Assembly (NCBI GenBank): GCA_963743705.1
Contig: CAVUQS010000005.1
Location: 248,001-312,000, forward strand
DNA from: PALSA-243 sp963743705
Lineage (GTDB): Bacteria > Acidobacteriota > Terriglobia > Bryobacterales > Bryobacteraceae
DNA length: 64,000 bases
Direction of reading: 5' to 3'
The stretch's first letter is position 1. Each line of letters opens with the position of its first letter. The notes under the pieces were generated by a model, which made no database searches, was not told where the DNA came from, and saw only the letters and a program-made list of their open reading frames with translations. Below are positions 1 through 7,252 of the stretch, in pieces. The position numbers and the translations under genes are program-made.

Positions 1-19
1 TTCCCGAAATCCTTGCGGA

Positions 20-316
20 CTAGTCCCCGGTCCCGGGAGTTGAAGTCACGGCATCGCGATATGCCTGGCGACCGGCATCCATCGCGTCGGAGAGCGATTC
101 TTTCTGCGTGCGCAGCGCGTCGCGCCCTTTATCCATCCAGCCCGAAGCGTTTTGCTTCAATTCGGTGCTGCGCTGTTTCAGATAGTCGCCACTCTCGCCT
201 GCTTTGTTCTTAATCAAATCGCGAGTTTCCTGGCCGGACTTGGGGGCAAAAAGCATGCCGACTGCGACGCCTACGCCGAGGCCCATCAAAAAGCTCGAAA
301 GCCCATTCTTATCCAT
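20..316 (-). CDS. YtxH-domain small membrane-associated protein
   Basis: A 98-residue protein of the YtxH type. Residues 8-26 form a glycine-rich hydrophobic segment ending in the family's APKSGQETR turn. The rest is a charged, alanine/lysine-rich helix that looks amphipathic or coiled-coil. A GGAGG ribosome-binding site lies five bases before the ATG and fixes the start. YtxH proteins are associated with envelope stress but have no defined biochemical activity. It is transcribed divergently from recX, so the roughly 80 bp between them should hold both promoters. Confidence 0.85.
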   Translation of the reverse strand: MDKNGLSSFLMGLGVGVAVGMLFAPKSGQETRDLIKNKAGESGDYLKQRSTELKQNASGWMDKGRDALRTQKESLSDAMDAGRQAYRDAVTSTPGTGD

Positions 317-399
317 GCGATCCTCCAGAGTGAGATCGGCTTTCGAGTCAGACGAAAAGCCGCTCGCTCAAAGCCAATTTCAGTATACTCCGCATAAGC

Positions 400-942
400 A
401 TGAAAGAACGCACGTCAAAACGGCTCGAAGCCGACAAGCTGTGGGAGTACGCACTAAAGGTGTTGGGAGGGAGAGCACACTCCACGGGAGAATTACGGCA
501 AAAGCTGCGTCTGCGCGCCGCCAAAATAGACGATGTAGAAAACATGCTGGTGCGACTCAAAGAATTGGGTTACCTCGACGATCGTAGGTTCGCGGAAGGT
601 TTTGCGGCGGCGCGGCTCTCCAGCGATAAGTTGGGGCGGACGCGCGTGATTCATGATCTGCGCCAGCGGCGGGTGGCGCCCTCGCTGGCGGAATCGACAG
701 TCAGCAAAGTCTACGAGAATGCCGACGAACCGGCGATGATCGAAGATTGGATCCGCCGCAAATACCGCATGGCGCCGCGCGAAGGACTTTTCCGGGAAGA
801 CAAGGACATGGCCGCGGCTTACCGCCGGCTGGCGCGCGCCGGATTTCGCAGCGGCGAAATTATTCGTGTGTTGAAGAAATTTGCCCGGAATCCGGAGTTG
901 CTGGATGGGTTTGAGCCTCCGGAAGAACCGGCGGAGGAATAA
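400..942 (+). CDS. recX: Regulatory protein RecX
   Basis: A 180-residue RecX-family protein, the inhibitor/modulator of RecA filaments. It has the expected tandem three-helix repeats: an N-terminal ALKVLGGRAHSTGELRQKL block, then LKELGYLDDRRFAEGF, and a C-terminal block with RRLARAGFRSGEIIRVLK. Length is normal for the family. The first ATG is used. A TATACT box at 384-389 lies only 11 bases before it, so the message may have a very short leader. The last 83 bases overlap, tail to tail, the 3' end of the ferredoxin gene on the other strand. No recA is nearby in the window. Confidence 0.9.
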   Translation: MKERTSKRLEADKLWEYALKVLGGRAHSTGELRQKLRLRAAKIDDVENMLVRLKELGYLDDRRFAEGFAAARLSSDKLGRTRVIHDLRQRRVAPSLAESTVSKVYENADEPAMIEDWIRRKYRMAPREGLFREDKDMAAAYRRLARAGFRSGEIIRVLKKFARNPELLDGFEPPEEPAEE

Positions 943-1300
943 GACTGCAAACGGGGCTGAGCGCAAAAGCCAGGTCTTCGACGATGCGTCCGCCAATCAA
1001 ATGTTCCTGAATGATGCGCTCCATCGCTTGCGGAGTCACATGGCGGTACCAGACGCCCTCGGGGTAGACGAGCGCGATCGGTCCGCTCTCGCAGATGCGG
1101 AGGCAATTGGCGCGCGTACGGTAGATCTGATCGAGCAACCCGAGTTCATTGAGCCGCCGCTTGAGATAGTCCCAAGTTTCGATGCCCTCTTCGCGCGTGC
1201 AGCACTTAGGCTTGGTTTGATCGGCGCACAGAAAAATATGACGGCGAATCGAACTCAGCTTCAAATCGGCGGCGCGTTCGGCCAGGCTGTCAGGGGTCAT
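860..1300 (-). CDS. (2Fe-2S) ferredoxin domain protein, thioredoxin-like fold
   Basis: A 146-residue protein of the thioredoxin-fold [2Fe-2S] ferredoxin type (the family of Aquifex Fd and NuoE-like domains). Candidate cluster ligands are Cys25, Cys33/34, Cys66 and Cys70, in FLCADQTKPKCC and ANCLRICESGP, the latter being the usual C-x3-C plus GP signature. A predicted electron carrier; the partner is unknown. The family core ends near residue 110. The proline-rich tail from about residue 115 is encoded over the antisense of the recX 3' end, giving an 83-bp convergent overlap. It starts just beyond the LemA stop in the same direction. Confidence 0.8.
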   Translation of the reverse strand: MTPDSLAERAADLKLSSIRRHIFLCADQTKPKCCTREEGIETWDYLKRRLNELGLLDQIYRTRANCLRICESGPIALVYPEGVWYRHVTPQAMERIIQEHLIGGRIVEDLAFALSPVCSLIPPPVLPEAQTHPATPDSGQISSTHE

Positions 1301-1305
1301 CTCGG

Positions 1306-1851
1306 TTAGCGAGCCTCCTGCTCGGTTCTTACGTACGCGTCGATGCGCGTCAGACCGCTCATGCCGGCGACGATATTGGCGGGGAAGCGCTGAAGCTGGG
1401 CGTTGTAGTGCTCCAGCAGGTCGTTGTATTTTCGGCGCTCCACGGCGACGCTGCCTTCCGCGTAGCCAATCTCTTCGTTGAGCCGGCGGTACTTTTCGCT
1501 GGACGTCAACTTAGGATGGCCTTCCGCGACCACAAACAGGCGCGCGAATGCGTTGATGAGCTGCGAATTCGCCTCGATTTTGGCTTGCGGCGCTTGCGCT
1601 TGAGCGAATGCCGCTTGGGCATTGGCAGCATCGGTGAAAACGCGGTCCGCGGAGCCTGAGCCATCGCGAACCACGCCGGTGAATTTCGCGATGAGCTCGG
1701 CGCGGTGATCGAATGCGCCGCTCAATTCGCCCCACTCGTCTTCGATAGCGGCTCGCTGCGCCGTGAGATTGCGCCGTACGCTCAGGAATTGGCCGGCCGC
1801 CAGAATGCCGACAGCCGCGAACAGAACCAGAAAGAGAACCGCGCGCTTCAC
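1306..1851 (-). CDS. LemA family protein
   Basis: A LemA-family protein of 181 residues from a GTG start at 1851. A single N-terminal transmembrane helix (VLFLVLFAAVGILAAGQFL) is followed by long helical hairpins with the family pattern DEWGELSGAFDHRAELI, SEKYRRLNEEIGYAEGSV and RRKYNDLLEHYNAQLQRFP. The GTG is chosen because GGAGCAGG precedes it at the right distance and its GTGA overlaps the stop codon of the TPM gene. A longer reading to 1941 would only add an arginine-rich shadow of that gene. LemA and TPM proteins are commonly co-encoded and are thought to act together at the envelope. Confidence 0.85.
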   Translation of the reverse strand: MKRAVLFLVLFAAVGILAAGQFLSVRRNLTAQRAAIEDEWGELSGAFDHRAELIAKFTGVVRDGSGSADRVFTDAANAQAAFAQAQAPQAKIEANSQLINAFARLFVVAEGHPKLTSSEKYRRLNEEIGYAEGSVAVERRKYNDLLEHYNAQLQRFPANIVAGMSGLTRIDAYVRTEQEAR

Positions 1852-2489
1852 GCCTGCTCCCGCGTCCCGTGGCCATGTGGCCGCCGCAGCAGCCAGATCA
1901 ACACGCCGATCAGCGGGAGAGCGCCGGCCGCGAGCATCCACGGAATGGTGTCGCTTAACGTGCGGCGCGCGCGTTTCGGCAAGCGGACGCCGATGGTCTT
2001 GCCGCGCGCGGTGGCGATACGGCTGCCAATCTCATCGGCGGCGGCCATCAGGGCACTTCCATATTGCTTGCGCGCGAGGGACGGACGCGCTTCTGCGAGA
2101 ACAGCTTCGTCGGCGTCGGCGTTCAGGATTCCGGTGAGGGCGCGGCCGGCTACCAGGCTGTCCCGGCGGTCACCTGACGCGATCAGAAGGAGGACGCGGT
2201 CATCTGGCGCGGACTGGCCAGCGGACCAGGCTTCGAGAATCGCTTGCGCCACATCAGGCGCGGGCTCCTTTTGCAGCGAATCGATCACCACGATGGAAAG
2301 ATGCGCGCCGGTGGCGCGTTCGAGAGCGGTGCAATAGACGTCGAGGTCTTTGCGGCTGGCGGCATCCACCACGCCGGCAAAATCGCTGACGTAGCCCTGG
2401 GGCTTGAGCGCCTTCCAATCGGTCGCCCACGCAGCGGTGGCGCATACCCATGCCGCGGCGGCGGTGGCCATCCGCATGCTCTGCTTCAT
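1848..2489 (-). CDS. TPM-domain (YgcG-type) membrane protein
   Basis: A 213-residue exported membrane protein. A signal peptide (residues 1-22, ending AAWATDW) precedes a TPM domain (about 30-160) with the family features GYVSDFAGVVD at the start, then ISIVVI-like strand VIDSL and DDRVLLLIASGDRR. A C-terminal transmembrane helix (about 185-203) ends in a basic tail. Some TPM domains have been called phosphatases, but activity here is not shown. It is the first gene of a two-gene operon with LemA, with a 4-base overlap. Confidence 0.8.
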   Translation of the reverse strand: MKQSMRMATAAAAWVCATAAWATDWKALKPQGYVSDFAGVVDAASRKDLDVYCTALERATGAHLSIVVIDSLQKEPAPDVAQAILEAWSAGQSAPDDRVLLLIASGDRRDSLVAGRALTGILNADADEAVLAEARPSLARKQYGSALMAAADEIGSRIATARGKTIGVRLPKRARRTLSDTIPWMLAAGALPLIGVLIWLLRRPHGHGTREQA

Positions 2490-2543
2490 GTTGAAAACTC
2501 AGTGTACTACGCGGCCTTAGTGTGTACCCCCGCGGTGTTTTGG

Positions 2544-2549
2544 TAGAAT
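2544..2549 (+). promoter_or_regulatory. Possible -10 box upstream of tRNA-Gln
   Basis: TAGAAT sits 11 bases before the mature tRNA-Gln 5' end. A matching -35 box is poor: TGTGTA at 2521-2526 with a 17-bp spacer. Offered only as a candidate. Confidence 0.3.
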
Positions 2550-2560
2550 GGATGAAACGT

Positions 2561-2634
2561 TGGGACGTCGTCTAACGGTAAGACTGCAGACTCTGGATCT
2601 GCGTATCGGGGTTCGAATCCCTGCGTCCCAGCCA
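2561..2634 (+). tRNA. tRNA-Gln (anticodon CTG)
   Basis: A full cloverleaf: acceptor TGGGACG pairs with CGTCCCA, and the anticodon stem GCAGA/TCTGC encloses the loop CTCTGGA, giving anticodon CTG. The T arm contains GGTTCGAATCC. The discriminator is G, and CCA is encoded at 2632-2634. Confidence 0.95.
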
Positions 2635-2661
2635 AACTCACAGGCGCTTTCAATCGTTCCT

Positions 2662-2738
2662 GGGCGCGTAGCTCAGTTGGATAGAGCATCGGCCTTCTAA
2701 GCCGAGGGTCGCAGGTTCGAGTCCTGCCGCGCCTACCA
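2662..2738 (+). tRNA. tRNA-Arg (anticodon TCT), integration target
   Basis: A full cloverleaf: acceptor GGGCGCG pairs with CGCGCCT (one G-T pair), the D arm is GCTC/GAGC, and the anticodon stem TCGGC/GCCGA encloses CTTCTAA, giving anticodon TCT. The T arm is GCAGG/CCTGC. The discriminator is A, followed by encoded CCA. From the anticodon loop onward the sequence is repeated exactly at 20146-20191. This gene is therefore the attachment site of the phage-derived element, and the tRNA remains intact because its 3' half is supplied by attL. Confidence 0.96.
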
Positions 2739-2739
2739 A
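2694..2739 (+). repeat. attL: 46-bp direct repeat in tRNA-Arg
   Basis: The 46 bases from CTTCTAA (anticodon loop) to CCTACCAA are identical to 20146-20191. The base before differs (C here, T there) and the base after differs, so the repeat is exactly delimited. Integration at the anticodon-loop sublocation of a tRNA is typical of tyrosine integrases. The integrase remnant begins 13 bases downstream. Confidence 0.95.
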
Positions 2740-2752
2740 CAAAACAAACGGG

Positions 2753-4052
2753 TTATTGAATTTGATCCGTTTGCGTCTCGGTCGACTTTGGGGACTTCTT
2801 GGGGTAGTCTGAATCCGCTTCAGGACCAAGCCGCTCCATCGCCGCGCGCATTTCCTCGAGGCCGAAGTGACCGTAGCGCGCGGCCATCTTCGCCAGCGTG
2901 CCGGCGGACCATCCTACAATCTTCGCGATCATGGGGAGCGGTATCCGCGCCGCGATCATACGAGAAACGGCCGTATGCCTCGCATCATGAATGCGAAATG
3001 TCGATAGGCCAATTGGCAATTCGGAGATGGTCCGGGCGCAACGATTGCAGGCGTACCCTTCGCGGGGCTTTGCCGCGGCCTCAAGGCGTCCGTGTGCACA
3101 TTTTGGGCAAGTTGAAGCGGGTTCGGTTCCTTGCAACTTTCCACCCGGTCTTAATCGAGCCCGTAGGCTTCTCAGGATCGATCGAATAGACGCTGGCGGC
3201 CGTGAAGCCAAAAACCTCATCCGTGCCGGACGCGCCATATCGCTCGCTCGGAAATACGAAGTGCTCCGGTTCGCGAGCTGGGAACGATTCGGCCCAAAAC
3301 TTCAGTGTCTCGAGCGCGCGTGGCGTCAGCGGGATCGTGCGTCCAGAGCCGGCGCGGGTTTTGTCTTTTCCGAATGTCAAACAGCGGTTCGCGAAATCGA
3401 CGTTGCGCCACTGCAATCGTCGAAGCGTTCCATAGCGCGCGCCGGTCTCGAGCGCAAGCGTAATAAACGGCAACAGGACGCGACTTCGCGATCGCCTGCA
3501 TGCCGCAAGCAACACCCGCTCTTCATCGGCTGTGAGCGCGTGGCCTACATCGTCGCGTTCCGGGAGCATCTCGACGCCTGGCTGGATGCGCGCCCATAAT
3601 CCTGCGCGTTTCAGGATCGCGCGAAGCGTGCCAACCTCCATGTTGACGGTCCGGTTCGACGCGCCCGCGGCAAGCCGCACCTTCTGATACTTGAGGACGT
3701 CGCGCGCTTCGATATCCACCGACAGTTTCTTTCCGAAGTGAGGCGCCAAATGCTCTACGGCGGCCGATGAAATCTGGAGCATACCCTCCGACCATCTGGG
3801 CTTTTTGGCTTCGATCCAGGACTTGCCCATGTTGGAGAACAGCTGCGGAGTTTCTGGTTTTCGAATGCCTGCGAGGCCCTGGCGGATTTCAACCTTGCGC
3901 TTGTCCTGAACTTCCGTTGCGCGTTTGATGCCGCGCTGATGTGTGGATTCACGGACGCGCTGGCTGTTAACGATGAAATCCATCGACCAAATTTTTGATT
4001 TCTTCAGCTCGCCGGTGTTGGGGTCTTTGAACGTGGGTTGGTAGAGTGACAT
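2753..4052 (-). pseudogene. int: Tyrosine integrase with a frameshift and a zinc-ribbon insertion
   Basis: Reads as two overlapping frames. The first (4052 to about 3110) has an N-terminal SAM-like core-binding domain and box I Arg in GARYGTLRRLQW. The second continues to a TAA at 2753 and holds box II HDARH, the VGW motif and catalytic Tyr in AARYGHF. The join needs one extra base to be skipped near 3110-3125, so the gene is broken, or the base is a sequencing error. Between the boxes, frame two encodes CPKC and CNRC about 20 residues apart, a zinc-ribbon-like insertion in the catalytic domain. The 3' end points at the tRNA and lies 13 bases from attL, as expected for the element's own integrase. 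Confidence 0.88.
2785..2811 (+). repeat. 27-bp near-copy of the attR-side repeat (candidate arm site)
   Basis: Matches 20004-20030 at 25 of 27 bases in the same orientation (ACTTTGGGGA, three variable bases, then CTTGGGGTAGTCTG). It lies 45 bp inside attL, within the integrase 3' coding end. Short direct repeats on both arms are typical of integrase or Xis arm-binding sites, but binding is inferred. Confidence 0.5.
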
Positions 4053-4054
4053 GG

Positions 4055-4828
4055 TTATTTCTTCTCATTTCTGGGCGGGTGACCCTTGAGCCTGTTTCGA
4101 TACTCGCGCTGAGCCCGAGCGTGCTTTTCGCGCGTTTCCTCCTGGCTCCAGCGGAAAAGTTCGCGACAATCCTTACCGCAAAACCTATCCATTTTGCGGT
4201 CCACGGCCTTCCATCGCGCGCGGCATTGCTGGCAGAGTCGCACCTTGTATAGTTCACGGTTTGCTGCGAGGCGGGCCAGCGCTACCACAACGTCGACTTC
4301 TCCAACCGAAATAGTTACTGTGCCGGCGGTGAGCTTTACGATCGGCCCGCGCGCTTTCCGCGAAACGGCGTTATATCGCCATATGCCGGAAACGACATCG
4401 TAGGCCATTACCGGCCGGAAACTGTAACGGGAGAGCACCTTCTCGTTGAACAGGTTATGCCGCTTGCGCAGTTGTTCGCGCTTTTCGGCTCGATTCGCGA
4501 ATGGGAGGAGTTCGCCTTCAGAGAGAGGGGTCTGGCGTCCCTTTAACCTTGCGCGGCTGGAAACGATTTCGGCGTGAAGCGAATTGATCTCAGTGGCCAA
4601 AGCTTCCAACTCCGCCTGGATCTCGGTAACGCGGGCATATGCAGGGTTTTTCTTGGACACCCCGTTGAGCCACTCAACAGCGATTAGCGCATCGTTGTAG
4701 GCGACGGCCCGATTCCGTTTACTTAACTCCGTTTGCGTGCGCGGAGACGGCGAAAGCGCGTGCACGAAATCGTGATCTCTTTGCTCGTTACTCATTGCGA
4801 GCATCATATCACTCGCCAAAGTGAGCAA
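4055..4828 (-). CDS. Hypothetical protein with a C-terminal Cys4 zinc finger
   Basis: A 257-residue reading, or 246 if the internal ATG at 4795 (MSNEQRDHDF) is the start; no clear ribosome-binding site decides. The middle is a charged helix (about residues 65-110, IQAELEALATEINSLHAEI) likely to be coiled coil. The C-terminal 55 residues hold LCQQCRARW and RFCGKDCRELFRWSQEE, a CGNR-like zinc finger with a basic helical tail. It lies just upstream of the integrase on the same strand with a two-base gap, so they are probably co-transcribed. It occupies the place of a lysogeny regulator, but no repressor fold is recognised. Confidence 0.6.
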   Translation of the reverse strand: MLTLASDMMLAMSNEQRDHDFVHALSPSPRTQTELSKRNRAVAYNDALIAVEWLNGVSKKNPAYARVTEIQAELEALATEINSLHAEIVSSRARLKGRQTPLSEGELLPFANRAEKREQLRKRHNLFNEKVLSRYSFRPVMAYDVVSGIWRYNAVSRKARGPIVKLTAGTVTISVGEVDVVVALARLAANRELYKVRLCQQCRARWKAVDRKMDRFCGKDCRELFRWSQEETREKHARAQREYRNRLKGHPPRNEKK

Positions 4829-4859
4829 TCAAGAGCAAACTCAAAATCGTTGGCAGCAC

Positions 4860-5060
4860 ATGAGCACACTCAACAGACAACTACTTACAATCGATGAGTT
4901 CGCAGCCGAAGTCGGCCTGCGTCCAAAAACGGTCCGCCAATGGGTCTGGCGGCGCCAGATAGACACGGTGCGCATCGGCCGAAGCGTGCGTATCCCGCGC
5001 GCCGCACTCGATGCGCTCATCGAGCGTGGCGCTACCCCGGCCCTGACACCCGCCGCGTAA
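4860..5060 (+). CDS. Excisionase-like helix-turn-helix protein
   Basis: A 66-residue DNA-binding protein of the excisionase/MerR-like winged helix group. LLTIDEFAAEVGLRPKTVRQW is the helix-turn-helix, followed by the wing IDTVRIGRSVRIPRAALDALI. The ATG at 4860 is preferred over the GTG at 4821 because the fold starts right after it and because this leaves a divergent promoter region against the gene on the other strand. Position near the integrase suggests a directionality factor for excision. Confidence 0.7.
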   Translation: MSTLNRQLLTIDEFAAEVGLRPKTVRQWVWRRQIDTVRIGRSVRIPRAALDALIERGATPALTPAA

Positions 5061-5066
5061 CCGTCG

Positions 5067-5273
5067 ATGGCCGCCACCACCACCGTCACCCGCACCGGCC
5101 GCCACCGGTCAGTGCGTCTTCGTAGTTCGGACCGCCACGGTGCCGACAACCTCACATCCGCGGCGATCATCCTGCATGACGTAGAGCACTTCGGCGGTGA
5201 CGATGCCGGCCTGGTCCGATGGGCCCGCCGGATCATCGCCCGCGCAGCCGCGGCCGGAAAGGCGGCTGCGTGA
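5067..5273 (+). CDS. Small hypothetical protein in the replication operon
   Basis: A 68-residue, basic, alanine-rich reading frame that begins six bases after the Xis-like gene and ends in a GTGA overlap with the replication gene. No family recognised. The C-terminal half (AAIILHDVEHFGGDDAG, then LVRWARRII) could form a helical pair. The case for it rests on the tight spacing on both sides. Confidence 0.45.
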   Translation: MAATTTVTRTGRHRSVRLRSSDRHGADNLTSAAIILHDVEHFGGDDAGLVRWARRIIARAAAAGKAAA

Positions 5274-6247
5274 AGCGCGAGGCAATCCTGCATACAAAAA
5301 TGAAGCGCCTCTGCCGGCGTCTCGATATCCCGCTGTGGCAGGCCGTCGGGCTCTTGGAAGCGACTTGGCACTTGACGGCCAGGGAGACTCCCCGTGGAGA
5401 CCTCGGCAAACTGTCGGACGAAGACATTGCGCTAGCGATCGACTACCGCGGCGACGAATCCCAGATGGTCGAGGCATTGGTCGCCTCGGGATGGCTCGAC
5501 CGCGACCCCGAGGAAGGGCTGGTAGTGCACGATTGGGCGGATCACGCCGACGATGCGGTTCACATGCGCCTTGCTCGTGGACGCCTCTTTTTCGTCGGGG
5601 GGCGCGCGCCAAAACTGGTCAAACTCACCGGAAAAGAACGCGACCGTGCGCACGAATTCTATGGCTGTGCGCCAGAGCCAGCGCACGACGTGCGCACAAA
5701 TGCCGGTTCCGTGCGCACGGATGGCGCACAAAATGATAGCCCGTGCGCACCACCAGAGCCAGAGCCTTTACCAGAGCCTTCTGTATTAAAAAACATATGC
5801 GCACCGCCGGAAAACGGCGCCGCGCGTCGCGATGATTTGTCCATCGATGAACCCCAGTTCGATGCTCTGATACCGCCTGAGCCCTTACCGCCCGCGCGAG
5901 ATCCGGACGGCATGACGCCCCAACAAGCGGCCTGGTTCTCGGAGTGGTGGACGTTCTATTGGCACAATCGCGCGAAAAGAGCCACGCGTAAGGCATTTGC
6001 AAAAAAAGTCCGGACGCCAGCCATGTGGCAGAAGGTCAAAGCCGCAACTATCGCGCAGAAACCGGAAATGATGGCGCGGGAGGAAGACAAACGGCCGTAC
6101 GGCTCGAGCTGGCTCAATGGCGAACGCTGGGAGGACGTAGTAAAACCCGAAGCCGCAAGACCGAGCATTTATCGCGATACGCGGGAGTTGGAACGACAAG
6201 AGCGAATCAATCAGAGATGGGAGGGGCTTGTCGATGGAAACCGGTAG
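5270..6247 (+). CDS. Phage replication (replisome organiser-like) protein
   Basis: A 325-residue protein from GTG 5270, preceded by GGAAAGG and overlapping the upstream stop. The N-terminal part (about 1-110) looks like a winged-helix module: WQAVGLLEATWHLTARE, then LSDEDIALAIDYRGDESQMVEALVASG in pieces, then WLDRD and VVHDWADHADD. A proline-rich acidic linker follows (about 145-215). The C-terminal part (WWTFYWHNRAKRATRKAFAK to SSWLNGERWED) has the layout typical of O-like/DnaD-like phage replication proteins (aromatic YP-like start, KxAARKAW-like helix, STWLNxERWED end). Probably recruits host helicase to the element's origin. Confidence 0.6.
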   Translation: MKREAILHTKMKRLCRRLDIPLWQAVGLLEATWHLTARETPRGDLGKLSDEDIALAIDYRGDESQMVEALVASGWLDRDPEEGLVVHDWADHADDAVHMRLARGRLFFVGGRAPKLVKLTGKERDRAHEFYGCAPEPAHDVRTNAGSVRTDGAQNDSPCAPPEPEPLPEPSVLKNICAPPENGAARRDDLSIDEPQFDALIPPEPLPPARDPDGMTPQQAAWFSEWWTFYWHNRAKRATRKAFAKKVRTPAMWQKVKAATIAQKPEMMAREEDKRPYGSSWLNGERWEDVVKPEAARPSIYRDTRELERQERINQRWEGLVDGNR

Positions 6248-6689
6248 GAGTAATTGCGGCACCTGCGCGAAGTTGATCCGGCTGACCTCCGGTCTCAGCT
6301 TCTTTCCTGCCGACGATGAAGTTCGCCGGCTGTTGATAGAGCGGCTTCACCGCGTGGCGAAAGACCATGAACACGCACGCGCCATGGTGACTCATTGGAT
6401 CGACACCCAGCGGGAAGCGCCGAAGGTGGCGGACCTGTTTGTTCTCGCCGGAGAAGTCAGCACCTCCAGGGAAGCGCTACCGGCCCCGTGCGACGAATGC
6501 GCGCCATACGGTGGTACTCATCGCCTAATAATCCGTCGCGGAACGGAGTTCATGGCGCGTTGTGTCTGCGCACGGGGCCAGCGGCTAGCGGCGATGGATG
6601 CGAGAGCATCGCCGGGAAGGTGGCATAGGTGGGAATGGCCTGCAAAATCTGCACTCATTCCAAGCGATCGGAAATCGATGCCGCTTTGA
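6234..6689 (+). CDS. Hypothetical phage protein with paired cysteines
   Basis: A 151-residue protein from ATG 6234, placed seven bases after GAGGGG; a TTG at 6228 is in the same frame. It overlaps the replication gene by 14 bases and the TerS-like gene by about 60. Two possible zinc-binding pairs are seen: NCGTCAKL near the N terminus and PCDECAPYGGTH in the middle, with CVCARG downstream. No family is recognised. It sits in the replication/packaging operon. Confidence 0.5.
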   Translation: METGRSNCGTCAKLIRLTSGLSFFPADDEVRRLLIERLHRVAKDHEHARAMVTHWIDTQREAPKVADLFVLAGEVSTSREALPAPCDECAPYGGTHRLIIRRGTEFMARCVCARGQRLAAMDARASPGRWHRWEWPAKSALIPSDRKSMPL

Positions 6690-7141
6690 TTCAAAGCGAA
6701 TCCTTGCGAAGTGTTGCGAAGCGCTTTGCGGTTTCGGAAGGCTCAGTATTCCGGCACGGCAAGAAGCATGTGGCTGCAACGATTGCCGTTGCGAAACAGG
6801 CCAAGAATATCGAAATCGGGGAAGGGCTGATATCGGAGGTGCGCAGCCTTCACGCGCGCGCTCTTGGAATATTGGCGAAGGCAGAGGCGGCTGGCCATCT
6901 CGACGTTGCCTTGCGCGCGATACGTGAATTGCGCGGCATCCTCGAGCTGCTCGGCAAACTCGACGGGCAACTTCAAGAGCGGGGCGGCACGCAGCAGATT
7001 CAGGTCGTGTACGTGGACAAGCAGCAAGTCATCCTGTCAGCACCAAACGTACACCCGCCAAAGTGTATTTCGGACATCGACAACCGTGATTTTGACGAGA
7101 AATCTCTTTCCGCACCACAACAGATTGTGGAGGCGACATAA
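6629..7141 (+). CDS. Small terminase subunit-like DNA-binding protein
   Basis: A 170-residue protein. The N terminus has a CKICTHSKRSEID zinc-knuckle-like start and then a helix-turn-helix (LRSVAKRFAVSEGSVFRHGK). A helical oligomerisation region (about 60-120, EIGEGLISEVRSLHARALGI and RAIRELRGILELLGKLDGQL) and a less ordered tail follow. This order and its place immediately before TerL suit a TerS that binds the pac/cos site. GTG 6629 has GGGAAGG eight bases upstream; ATG 6635 is also possible. TerS assignment is by architecture and context. Confidence 0.55.
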   Translation: MGMACKICTHSKRSEIDAALIQSESLRSVAKRFAVSEGSVFRHGKKHVAATIAVAKQAKNIEIGEGLISEVRSLHARALGILAKAEAAGHLDVALRAIRELRGILELLGKLDGQLQERGGTQQIQVVYVDKQQVILSAPNVHPPKCISDIDNRDFDEKSLSAPQQIVEAT

Positions 7142-7252
7142 CTGCGGCGATGATTCCGCATAAGTTACTGAAACCACATGAATTTAAGTTTCCATAAGGG
7201 CTGTTATCGGAAGTTTAGTCTTCCTACTTCAACTGCGTGGTAGCAGCACAAA

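Noticed and set aside
2753..3238. A separate gene for the C-terminal integrase frame
   Set aside because: It lacks an N-terminal half and a credible start, and its motifs continue those of the upstream frame, so it is the second part of one integrase.
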